Shown piece after piece: positions 1 through 5,702 of a stretch of DNA of 11,760 nucleotides. The DNA lies in assembly GCA_017456685.1 (NCBI GenBank), contig JAFTIV010000097.1:1-11760 (forward strand), in the 5' to 3' direction. The notes under the pieces were generated by a model. It ran no database searches. It was not told the DNA's origin and saw only the letters and a program-made list of their open reading frames with translations. The DNA comes from Clostridia bacterium (GTDB taxonomy: Bacteria; Bacillota; Clostridia; Oscillospirales; CAG-272). Each line of letters opens with the position of its first letter. Positions within the stretch are counted from its first letter, which is position 1. Position numbers and translations under genes: made by a program.

Positions 1-599
1 ATATGGAAATTTGGCTCACAGAGTTTGGCTGGGATACCAACCAAAGCTGGAAGACCTCAACCGCTGCACACGCGTACGGACCTTATACAGGCAGACAGGC
101 GCAGGGAATTTGGCTTGTGCGTGAGTACCTACTACTTTCCTCAATAGGTGTTGAAAAGGCAGCTATGTATATGTCTCGTGACTGTGGACCAGAGGAAACT
201 GCAGTTGGTAAATATGGCTCAAGTGGACTTATAAGATTCCCAATCGAGATTAACCCAACAAATGTAATTCAAGGAAACAAGAAGGACTCCTTCTACTATG
301 TTTACACCCTTAAGGAGGTTCTCAAGAATACTCGCTTTGATTGCGAGCTTGCCTCGGGCAACGAGAATGTTAAGGTCTTTAAGTATGTAACAAAGGACGG
401 CAAGGCAACCTATGCTGTATGGTGCGTGACCTCAACTGGCTTAGAGGTTGATATGAGCCTAAGCGTTGGAGAGGGCGAATTTACCCTTGTAGAGCTCGCA
501 AACGAGAGATACAACGGTAAGAGAAGCGACCTTGAGTGCAAGGACGGCACAGTAAGCTTCGTGGCAAGCGAGAGCCCTGTGTTCATTGTTGAAAAATAA
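1..599 (+). CDS. Glycoside hydrolase (GH clan A-like), C-terminal part only
   Basis: The reading frame is open from the window edge to TAA at 597-599, so the gene starts outside the window. The ATG at position 3 is almost certainly internal, because it aligns with Lys644 in the middle of the full-length paralogue at 1097-3640. The visible part begins on the strand carrying the presumed catalytic nucleophile (WLTEFGWDTN, Glu at residue 7 of the visible part). It then covers the end of a TIM-barrel-like catalytic domain and a C-terminal beta-rich domain (around ASGNENVKVF). Identity to the paralogue is roughly two fifths by eye, and this copy lacks the Asp-rich loop found there. The two genes converge. 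A secreted or surface sugar-cleaving role is inferred from the paralogue; the substrate is unknown. Confidence 0.75.
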   Translation, partial: MEIWLTEFGWDTNQSWKTSTAAHAYGPYTGRQAQGIWLVREYLLLSSIGVEKAAMYMSRDCGPEETAVGKYGSSGLIRFPIEINPTNVIQGNKKDSFYYVYTLKEVLKNTRFDCELASGNENVKVFKYVTKDGKATYAVWCVTSTGLEVDMSLSVGEGEFTLVELANERYNGKRSDLECKDGTVSFVASESPVFIVEK

Positions 600-609
600 T
601 TTTTAAAGC

Positions 610-655
610 AAAAGAGCAAGAGTAAAGGGAGAAATTCCTCTATTCTTGCTCTTTT
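610..655 (+). terminator. Rho-independent terminator of the left glycoside hydrolase gene
   Basis: A perfect 12-bp stem pairs AAAAGAGCAAGA (610-621) with TCTTGCTCTTTT (644-655). It continues inward with an imperfect helix closed by a GAAA tetraloop at 631-634. The hairpin starts 11 nt after the TAA. The T run is mostly inside the stem, so it could also work on the opposite strand. Confidence 0.75.
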
Positions 656-700
656 AGTGCGAAAGGCTTCATTATTTATATATAGAAAATTGAAAACAAA

Positions 701-738
701 AAAGGAAGCAGAGAAATAGCGTGGTATCCTTAGCGGAG
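701..738 (+). repeat. Left terminal inverted repeat of the hairpin element
   Basis: It consists of AAAGGAAGCAGA (701-712), a 6-bp stretch, then GCGTGGTATCCTTAGCGGAG (719-738). Its partner is the inverted copy at 1055-1088. Confidence 0.7.
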
Positions 739-815
739 AATTTTACACTCAAAGTGCGAGCATCGCATTTGACTAGTCAAACGCAAATGGGCTAAGCCCA
801 AACCCATATTACAAG

Positions 816-863
816 CAGAAAGAGAGAACAGACGGTTCATAGCCGAAGGTTCTCTCTTTTCTG
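816..863. repeat. Long hairpin inside the element
   Basis: CAGAAAGAGAGAAC (816-829) pairs with GTTCTCTCTTTTCTG (849-863), giving 14 bp with one bulged T. A small inner stem CGG/CCG (833-835 with 843-845) forms in the loop. It sits just left of the GTGATATT array. Confidence 0.65.
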
Positions 864-873
864 TTGGTATAAA

Positions 874-1044
874 GTGATATTCTTTGCTGACGCAAAGAGT
901 GATATTGTCGCACAGCGACAGTGATATTGAAGCCTTACGGCTTCAGTGATATTCTATTCGCCCAAAAACTCGCGAAGCGAATACCACTCGGCGTAAGCCG
1001 AATATCACTGCGAAGCAATATCAATCGCCGTAGGCGAATAGAAC
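874..1044. repeat. Two head-to-head arrays of GTGATATT linkers and small hairpins
   Basis: On the plus strand GTGATATT occurs at 874-881, 899-906, 921-928 and 946-953. The copies are separated by hairpins of unrelated sequence: CTTTGC-TGAC-GCAAAG (882-897), GTCGC-ACA-GCGAC (907-919) and GAAGCC-TTAC-GGCTTC (929-944), each followed by A. From 980 onward the linker is inverted: AATACCAC (980-987), AATATCAC (1001-1008), AATATCAA (1017-1024) and the degenerate AATAGAAC (1037-1044). Its hairpins are CGC-GAA-GCG (971-979), TCGGC-GTAA-GCCGA (988-1001), TGC-GAA-GCA (1009-1017) and TCGCC-GTA-GGCGA (1025-1037). The linker is conserved while stems change by compensating base pairs, which indicates selection for structure, or copying of a hairpin-linker unit. 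Confidence 0.85.
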
Positions 1045-1088
1045 TGGCGTGATACTCCGTTAAGAGTATCACGCCATCTGCTTCCTTT
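1045..1088 (-). repeat. Right terminal inverted repeat with 13-bp hairpin
   Basis: TGGCGTGATACTC (1045-1057) pairs perfectly with GAGTATCACGCCA (1064-1076) around the loop CGTTAA. The outer TCTGCTTCCTTT (1077-1088) is the inverted copy of 701-712. The end of the repeat is 8 bp from the stop codon of the 847-residue lipoprotein, so this stem may also terminate that gene. No U tract follows on the minus strand, so it would be an atypical terminator. Confidence 0.7.
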
Positions 1089-1096
1089 GTGTTTAA

Positions 1097-3640
1097 TTAG
1101 TCAACCATAACGATTGTCATAGACTCGCTTACATCGATTGTAACAGTTCCGTTTGAAACGGTAATGTTGTTGATTACACCATCGGTGTCGTTGTCAGCAA
1201 AGTTAATTGTCTTAGCAGTTGAACCGCTTACGCTGAACTGGAAGTCATCAACGGTTGTGCCGTCCATTGTTGGGCACCAAGCTGTGTAAGCTGTCTTGCC
1301 CTCAGCATTCTTGAACTCGTAGAGCCATACATTCTCGTTGCCTGTAGCGATTTCTCTTGTGAAGGTGTAGTCGCTGAGGTGTGTTTTGAGAGTGTAGAGG
1401 TAGTAGTAAGCATCCTTTGCTTGACCCTTTCCATCGAAGACACCACATGTACCATACTTACCAACAGAGATTCTGTCATCTCCAACATCCTCGCACATGT
1501 ACATAGTAGCCTTATCAAGACCACAGCTTGCAAAGAGGATATAAGCACGAGCGAGCCAGTCACCTTGAATTTGGTGAACTCTTGCGAACTTGTCGTCCTC
1601 GTCAAGGTCGCCGTCGTTATCCAAGTCAGTTACATTATATGCGTGGCAGGAGGTCATTGTCTCGTAGCTTTGGTTAGTATCCCAACCAAACTCTGTGAGC
1701 CATACCTCTTTTTCTGGGAAGTACTTATTTCTGTACTCAATCATAAGTGAAAGAGCATCAACAACGCCGAAGAACTCTGGGCATACGCCAACAGTTACAT
1801 CTATGCTGTTCATATAGAATGTGTAGCCGAAGTAGGTGTGGAAGTTGAACGCATCCATAGCGATGTCGCCATCGGTACGGTTAGCCTTCATCCAATATAC
1901 CATAGTCATCATATACTTAGACTGAAGACCAGCAAGACCAGCAACAGCAACCTTCATGTTAGGGTCACCGTTCTTAGCGCCGAGGTGGTAGCCGGTGTTT
2001 TCAACCTGAGTTGAGGTGAGTGACATTTGGTGTCCGTCGTATGAGGCTGATTGAAGAGCAGCGAGCTGATAAGGAACATAACCGAGTGAGTCCTCACCGT
2101 TAGGCTCGTTACCGAACTCAAGCCATTTAAGGGTACCTTGACCGCACTCAATTGTAGCAGCTGCGGAGTGAGCCTTCAAGGTTTGGAGTGTGCTTGCTGA
2201 GGTGTTAGAGCCATAGCGAGCAGCGAACCAGTACATATTATCTGCATAGATGAAGTAAACCTCAGGGTTGAACTTTTCCCAGTAGCTTGCAGCAACGAGC
2301 TTTCCGCCCTCCTTAACTGGAAGACCAGATTCGTCAACCTTATTAGCAACATTCATCTCGCCCCATTGAACACAAGGAATGGTAAGAATGTTTTGTGAAT
2401 ATTTTTTGTAGGTGATATCCCAGCTTCCGCCTGTAGAAGCCATTGAGGAAGCGTAAATGTTAGCCTTTCCTGGGTAAGCGGCAGGATTGTATGACCAGCC
2501 CATATTGTGGTACTCACGAAGAACATTTACACACGCGAGCTGATCTACAGAGGTGTTACCGCCACCAGTAGCAGCAAATCCGCACATACCGAGAATTTCG
2601 CCAACGGTTGGGAGCTTGTGAAGGGTTGTAGCAATCTTATCACCCTCGCCCTTTTGGTAGCCGTAAAGGTGAATTTCGTTAGGAGCATAGCCGTCCTTGA
2701 ATACAACCTGAATGTATCTTGTCATTTCACCGAGCTCAACCTCTGTCCAAGCAGAAGGATTGAGGTCGTCCTTAGTAAGAGTTACACAGCCCTCCCACTT
2801 GTCGTCCTCTGCCATAAAGTCAACAGGGGTCTTTGACCATCTTACCTTGATGGTGCCGTAGTCCGCTGCAATGTCCTTGAAGAATAGGTTAACAGATGAG
2901 ATATAGTGCATATACTCAAGGTCGATAATAGGTGAAATGTTCATTCCAGCCTTTCCTTGCTCACTGTTTGAAGCGTTATTCTTTGTATCTGTAGGGTCTC
3001 CAAAGATTGCGCCAAGGTTTGTAGTTGGGAATATAAGTGAGCTTGCAAGATGCTGCTCATCAAACAAGGCAAGAAGGCTATTGTTTGTCTCACCGTGGTA
3101 AACTGCGTTCATTCTTGTCTCGTAGTCGATGTAAACCTGCTTGTTACCGCCAACACGAGCAACCTCCATACCAGAGGCTGTCTTAACAGCAACCCAGTAA
3201 GCCTTTGAGATGCTTGGTGAAATTCCCTTTACAACAAGGGTCTTTTCAACATCACCTGAAAGGGTGAAGTCAGCCTTTGTAGCCTTTGAAAAGTTCTTAT
3301 CTGTGATTTCCTTCTCGCTCCATCTAATGTCGAAATCGCTTGCCTGTGACTCAGCATACACATTGAACTTAAGTGTAGCAGAATCCTTGCCGAAATCGAT
3401 TACGCGAATGTAACGAGGGAGAACTGAACCGCCAAGAACGGCATCTCCACTTTGATCGCCACCGGAGCTTGATTCGTCACCGCCAGAGCTTGATGAATCG
3501 TTGCCACCAGAGATTGAGCCTGGATCGTCGCCAGATGAGCTTGATTGTTTTTCCCCGCCACCCTTACAAGAAGCTAAGCCAAGTGTAAGGCAAAGAATAA
3601 GCATTATGGCAAGAATTGAAAGTAAAATCTTCTTTTTCAT
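1097..3640 (-). CDS. Surface lipoprotein, multidomain glycoside hydrolase (GH clan A-like)
   Basis: The 847-residue protein starts with a type II signal peptide whose lipobox is LASC (Cys25), so it should be lipid-anchored outside the membrane. A Ser/Gly/Asp-rich linker covers residues 26-70. A fibronectin-III-like beta domain covers about 74-155, and a galactose-binding-like (discoidin-type) beta domain about 170-330. The catalytic region (about 340-700) has the two hallmarks of clan GH-A TIM barrels: the acid/base strand WLEFGNEPN (Glu512) and the nucleophile strand EVWLTEFGWD (Glu650). The NEPN form occurs in families such as GH5 and GH39, but the exact family cannot be set by eye. A beta-rich C-terminal domain follows. 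An Asp-rich loop DLDNDGDLDEDD (about 672-683) fits a calcium-binding loop and is absent from the convergent paralogue. The start is supported by GGAGG (3647-3651) six bases upstream and by a consensus promoter. The role in polysaccharide breakdown is inferred; the substrate is unknown. Confidence 0.85.
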   Translation of the reverse strand: MKKKILLSILAIMLILCLTLGLASCKGGGEKQSSSSGDDPGSISGGNDSSSSGGDESSSGGDQSGDAVLGGSVLPRYIRVIDFGKDSATLKFNVYAESQASDFDIRWSEKEITDKNFSKATKADFTLSGDVEKTLVVKGISPSISKAYWVAVKTASGMEVARVGGNKQVYIDYETRMNAVYHGETNNSLLALFDEQHLASSLIFPTTNLGAIFGDPTDTKNNASNSEQGKAGMNISPIIDLEYMHYISSVNLFFKDIAADYGTIKVRWSKTPVDFMAEDDKWEGCVTLTKDDLNPSAWTEVELGEMTRYIQVVFKDGYAPNEIHLYGYQKGEGDKIATTLHKLPTVGEILGMCGFAATGGGNTSVDQLACVNVLREYHNMGWSYNPAAYPGKANIYASSMASTGGSWDITYKKYSQNILTIPCVQWGEMNVANKVDESGLPVKEGGKLVAASYWEKFNPEVYFIYADNMYWFAARYGSNTSASTLQTLKAHSAAATIECGQGTLKWLEFGNEPNGEDSLGYVPYQLAALQSASYDGHQMSLTSTQVENTGYHLGAKNGDPNMKVAVAGLAGLQSKYMMTMVYWMKANRTDGDIAMDAFNFHTYFGYTFYMNSIDVTVGVCPEFFGVVDALSLMIEYRNKYFPEKEVWLTEFGWDTNQSYETMTSCHAYNVTDLDNDGDLDEDDKFARVHQIQGDWLARAYILFASCGLDKATMYMCEDVGDDRISVGKYGTCGVFDGKGQAKDAYYYLYTLKTHLSDYTFTREIATGNENVWLYEFKNAEGKTAYTAWCPTMDGTTVDDFQFSVSGSTAKTINFADNDTDGVINNITVSNGTVTIDVSESMTIVMVD

Positions 3641-3691
3641 TGTTTTCCTCCATATGGAAATTTAGCTTGTAATGCTTTTTTTACATTATAT

Positions 3692-3720
3692 ATAATACAC
3701 TACGCGAGCGCTCTTGTCAA
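3692..3720 (-). promoter_or_regulatory. Sigma-A promoter of the glycoside hydrolase lipoprotein
   Basis: On the minus strand TTGACA (3715-3720) and TATTAT (3692-3697) are separated by exactly 17 bp, about 50 bp upstream of the start codon. The spacer holds an 8-bp palindrome GAGCGCTC (3706-3713), which could be an operator. In the 5' UTR, TTTCC (3656-3660 complement) can pair with GGAAA overlapping the Shine-Dalgarno sequence. Confidence 0.85.
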
Positions 3721-3770
3721 GACATTTTTAAGCAATTTTGCTCTCAAATCACTAAAAAAATAATTTGTTT

Positions 3771-3785
3771 TGTGCATATTGCACA
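3771..3785. promoter_or_regulatory. Inverted repeat TGTGCA-N3-TGCACA, possible operator
   Basis: A perfect 6-bp inverted repeat lies about 50 bp upstream of the lipoprotein -35 box, in an AT-rich gap downstream of the amidase gene. It is not followed by a T run, so it does not look like a terminator. Regulation of the lipoprotein gene is a guess from position. Confidence 0.35.
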
Positions 3786-3819
3786 TAGATCTGCTCACTT
3801 TTTTGGTTAACTTGCCAAA

Positions 3820-4443
3820 TCACGCCTCTGTTTCATCCCGCACCTGCTCGGGTGTCTCAGGTGCGGGCACTGCGGGCTCGGGAGTAGCGGGCGCGGGTGG
3901 CACGGGCGCGATGGGTGGAGAATAAAGCGACTCGAAGCACTCTATTTGAAACCTTGTATCATAGCGAACGCCAAGGATATGAATTACTCTCAAATCCGCG
4001 TAATTGTAGCTTGAAAGTGGCTTGTCAAGCGCATCGTTTGAGTTCGCACAAATGTAAATTTCGCCATCGCGTATTTCGCTTATTATGATTGTGTGGTAAA
4101 AAATCCCTTCGTCGTTTTGAAGCTGAATAACATCTCCAATCTCTGCTTGACTGAGCGTTGACAGGACCCCGAACGGTCCAACATCCGTGTTCTGTGTCAT
4201 AAAGTTGTAAAAGAATTCGACCCCTGTCCATGAGGCACTTCGTCTGTTTGTCGATAGGTAATACCACCCATAAATGGGTGTGTAGTTCATAACACAGCTC
4301 CCTGCAAGCACGCATTGAGAAACGAAATTTGTGCAATTTCCACCAATTCCTGCAAACGAGAAGAAAAGTGGATTTCGAGCAAGCGCGTATTTTCTTGCGT
4401 ATAGCACAGCTCGCTCTCGAATGTATTCCTTTTCAAGTATCAT
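3820..4443 (-). CDS. Amidase_6-type (putative amidase domain) protein, no signal peptide
   Basis: The 207-residue protein matches the putative amidase domain family (Pfam Amidase_6, PF12671). The N-terminal pattern of Tyr-Ala-rich helix, ARNPLFF and GGNCTNFVSQC is typical and supplies the presumed nucleophile Cys37. The presumed catalytic His117 lies in YHTIIISEI, and ICANSND (131-137) is the likely third site. Known family members are papain-like cysteine hydrolases usually met in secreted or spore and cell-wall proteins. Here there is no signal peptide or membrane segment, and the domain is followed by a Pro/Ala/Glu-rich tail (about 175-207). The start ATG has AGAGGTG upstream and lies inside an inverted repeat. 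The gene is divergent from the PiT permease. Activity on peptidoglycan or another amide is inferred, not seen. Confidence 0.8.
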   Translation of the reverse strand: MILEKEYIRERAVLYARKYALARNPLFFSFAGIGGNCTNFVSQCVLAGSCVMNYTPIYGWYYLSTNRRSASWTGVEFFYNFMTQNTDVGPFGVLSTLSQAEIGDVIQLQNDEGIFYHTIIISEIRDGEIYICANSNDALDKPLSSYNYADLRVIHILGVRYDTRFQIECFESLYSPPIAPVPPAPATPEPAVPAPETPEQVRDETEA

Positions 4444-4473
4444 AAAATCACCTCTTTATGAGTATTTTATGAT
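4439..4473. promoter_or_regulatory. 10-bp inverted repeat across the amidase start codon
   Basis: ATCATAAAAT (4439-4448) and ATTTTATGAT (4464-4473) form a perfect 10-bp inverted repeat with a 15-nt spacer. In the amidase mRNA the 3' arm contains the AUG and the loop holds the AGAGGTG ribosome binding site. It also lies in the short space between the divergent amidase and PiT genes, so it could be a DNA operator instead. The stem is AT-rich and therefore weak. Confidence 0.5.
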
Positions 4474-4520
4474 GAAAGAGGGCTTTTGTGAGTCGCTCTA
4501 ATTTGAAACGGGAGAAGAAA

Positions 4521-5474
4521 ATGAGCTTTTTTGGAGATATCAATTCACCGCTTGGCATCATTACATTTATGTGTGCGCTCGTGCTTATATTTTTAAACGG
4601 CTTCACTGATGCGCCAAACGCAATAGCCACGACAGTTGCAACAGATGCGCTCTCAATGAATAAGGCTTGTGTGCTTTGCGCGCTGTGTAACCTAATAGGC
4701 TTGGGCATAATGTCGCTTTTGAATTTGAGGGTTGCCGAGGCAATTTATTCGCTTGCGAGCCTTGGAGATAGGGCACAGGGGGCACTTTTTGCCTCGCTTC
4801 TTGCGGTTATAATATTCACTATTTTTGCGTGGCTGATTTCAATGCCCTCAAGCGAGAGCCACGCACTAATGTCAGCTCTTGTTGGTGCAAGCCTTGCCCT
4901 TGGCACAAGCGTGAGCCTAACCCCGCTTTTCAAAATTGTAATCTATATGCTTTTGTCCTGTATAGGCTCGGCACTTGGCTCGCTTTTGACCGCCAAATTA
5001 CTTAAAAATACACTTTTGCCCTATAGACGGCTACAAATACTTAGCTGTGCGGTAATGTCACTCTCGCACGGTGCACAGGACGGACAAAAGCTCCTTGGTG
5101 TTTTGTTGCTTCTTGCACCAAGCGCCAAGTCAAGACCCCTTGCGCCGACGGTGCTTGTTTGCATGGTGCTTTTTCTCGGCACGCTTTTAGGCGGTGGAAA
5201 AATAACAAAAATGCTTGGCAGGGGAATAAGCACACTGAACGAAAAAAGCGCCTTTATAGCTGACCTTGGTGCGGGTGTGTGCCTGCTTGTGTGCTCGCTC
5301 CTTGGCGTGCCTGTGAGCACAAGTAATGTAAAGGCGTGCGCCATTGCCACCTCGGCATATTGTGACGGAAGGGGTGTAAATATTCGCGCTCTTGTGAAAA
5401 TAGCATATGTCGCCCTTGCCACAATTCCTGCCTGTGCCGTGCTTTCCTATCTTATAACAAAATTGATTTTTTAA
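4521..5474 (+). CDS. PiT-family inorganic phosphate permease
   Basis: The protein is a hydrophobic polytopic transporter, 317 residues from this start. PiT carriers import inorganic phosphate (or metal-phosphate) across the cytoplasmic membrane using a cation gradient. The two inverted halves carry the family signatures: NGFTDAPNAIAT (26-37) and SSESHALMSALVGA (110-123) in the first, LSHGAQDGQK (181-190) and GVPVSTSNVKA (262-272) in the second. The length fits the short bacterial subclass. I prefer ATG 4521 because GGGAG lies at 4510-4514. The alternative is GTG 4488, preceded by GAGGG, which would add 11 charged residues. No PhoU-like (DUF47) partner gene is adjacent, although many such permeases have one. 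No clear terminator follows. Confidence 0.9.
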   Translation: MSFFGDINSPLGIITFMCALVLIFLNGFTDAPNAIATTVATDALSMNKACVLCALCNLIGLGIMSLLNLRVAEAIYSLASLGDRAQGALFASLLAVIIFTIFAWLISMPSSESHALMSALVGASLALGTSVSLTPLFKIVIYMLLSCIGSALGSLLTAKLLKNTLLPYRRLQILSCAVMSLSHGAQDGQKLLGVLLLLAPSAKSRPLAPTVLVCMVLFLGTLLGGGKITKMLGRGISTLNEKSAFIADLGAGVCLLVCSLLGVPVSTSNVKACAIATSAYCDGRGVNIRALVKIAYVALATIPACAVLSYLITKLIF

Positions 5475-5514
5475 ACTTAAACTAAAAGTTGAGTGAATTT
5501 CAACGAATGATATA

Positions 5515-5543
5515 TTGACAATCACGCGCGCCTATGGTTTAAT
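5515..5543 (+). promoter_or_regulatory. Extended -10 promoter of the ABC exporter operon
   Basis: TTGACA (5515-5520) and TTTAAT (5538-5543) are 17 bp apart, with TG one base upstream of the -10 box (5535-5536). An overlapping TATAAT (5543-5548) has too long a spacer. Transcription would start near 5550, leaving a leader of about 150 nt. Confidence 0.75.
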
Positions 5544-5549
5544 ATAATT

Positions 5550-5682
5550 GTGGATTTTCACAAATTTTCTAAAAAATGCCAACCGAATTTAATTTTGTGA
5601 CACTATATAGATGAGGAGCTTGCGAGTCCTCGGTGAAAATTCACAATAAAGGACCTTAGCTACCTCGGCATAGCGGGTCTTT
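5550..5682 (+). promoter_or_regulatory. Structured 5' leader RNA of the ABC exporter operon
   Basis: The first bases of the predicted transcript, GTGGATTTTCAC (5550-5561), can pair along all 12 positions (one G-U) with GTGAAAATTCAC (5633-5644). Inside is the hairpin GAGGA-G-CT/AG-TCCTC (5613-5631) with a TGCG loop. A second hairpin follows (5648-5655 with 5675-5682, extended by GCTA/TAGC at 5659-5662 and 5671-5674) and ends 11 nt before the Shine-Dalgarno sequence. A competing helix TTGTGA (5595-5600) with TCACAA (5641-5646) would exclude the first one. This suggests a switch-like cis-regulatory RNA. It matches no riboswitch class I can recognise. Confidence 0.5.
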
Positions 5683-5702
5683 AAAATTAAGAAGGGAGAA
5701 AA

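Larger units (their letters stand above)
701..1088. mobile_element. MITE-like hairpin element with terminal inverted repeats
   Basis: This 388-bp stretch has no plausible ORF and lies between two convergent genes. Its ends are inverted copies: AAAGGAAGCAGA at 701-712 matches TCTGCTTCCTTT at 1077-1088 perfectly. The next 20 bp inward (719-738 against 1055-1074) match at 16 of 20 positions, with a 4-bp indel between the two blocks. A looser match (AAAAC / GTTT) extends a few bases outward, to about 693 and 1094. The interior is almost entirely short hairpins: 751-770, a 14-bp palindrome at 768-781, 788-800, 816-863, the array at 874-1044 and a 13-bp stem at 1045-1076. No transposase and no convincing target-site duplication are visible; AATT occurs at 688-691 and at 1095-1098 but is too short to rely on. 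The family is not recognised. Mobility is inferred from architecture only. Confidence 0.6.

Noticed and set aside
874..1044. CRISPR array
   Set aside because: The repeated part is only 8 bp, the spacers are self-complementary hairpins of 9-16 bp, and orientation flips midway. None of this fits a CRISPR.
3652..3663. Twelve bases identical to the first 12 bases of the window
   Set aside because: One copy is coding and the other is in a 5' UTR, with no match beyond about 16 bp; probably chance.
4472..4501. Nine-codon mini ORF before the PiT gene
   Set aside because: No ribosome binding site is seen and it overlaps the inverted repeat; chance is the simpler explanation.
5488..5504. Terminator for the PiT gene (GTTGA/TCAAC)
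   Set aside because: The stem is 5 bp with a 7-nt loop and no T run follows.
5576..5649. Two overlapping 12-codon leader ORFs (5576-5614 and 5611-5649)
   Set aside because: They join by an ATGA overlap, which is suggestive of attenuation, but neither has a ribosome binding site and both lie in a region better explained by RNA pairing.
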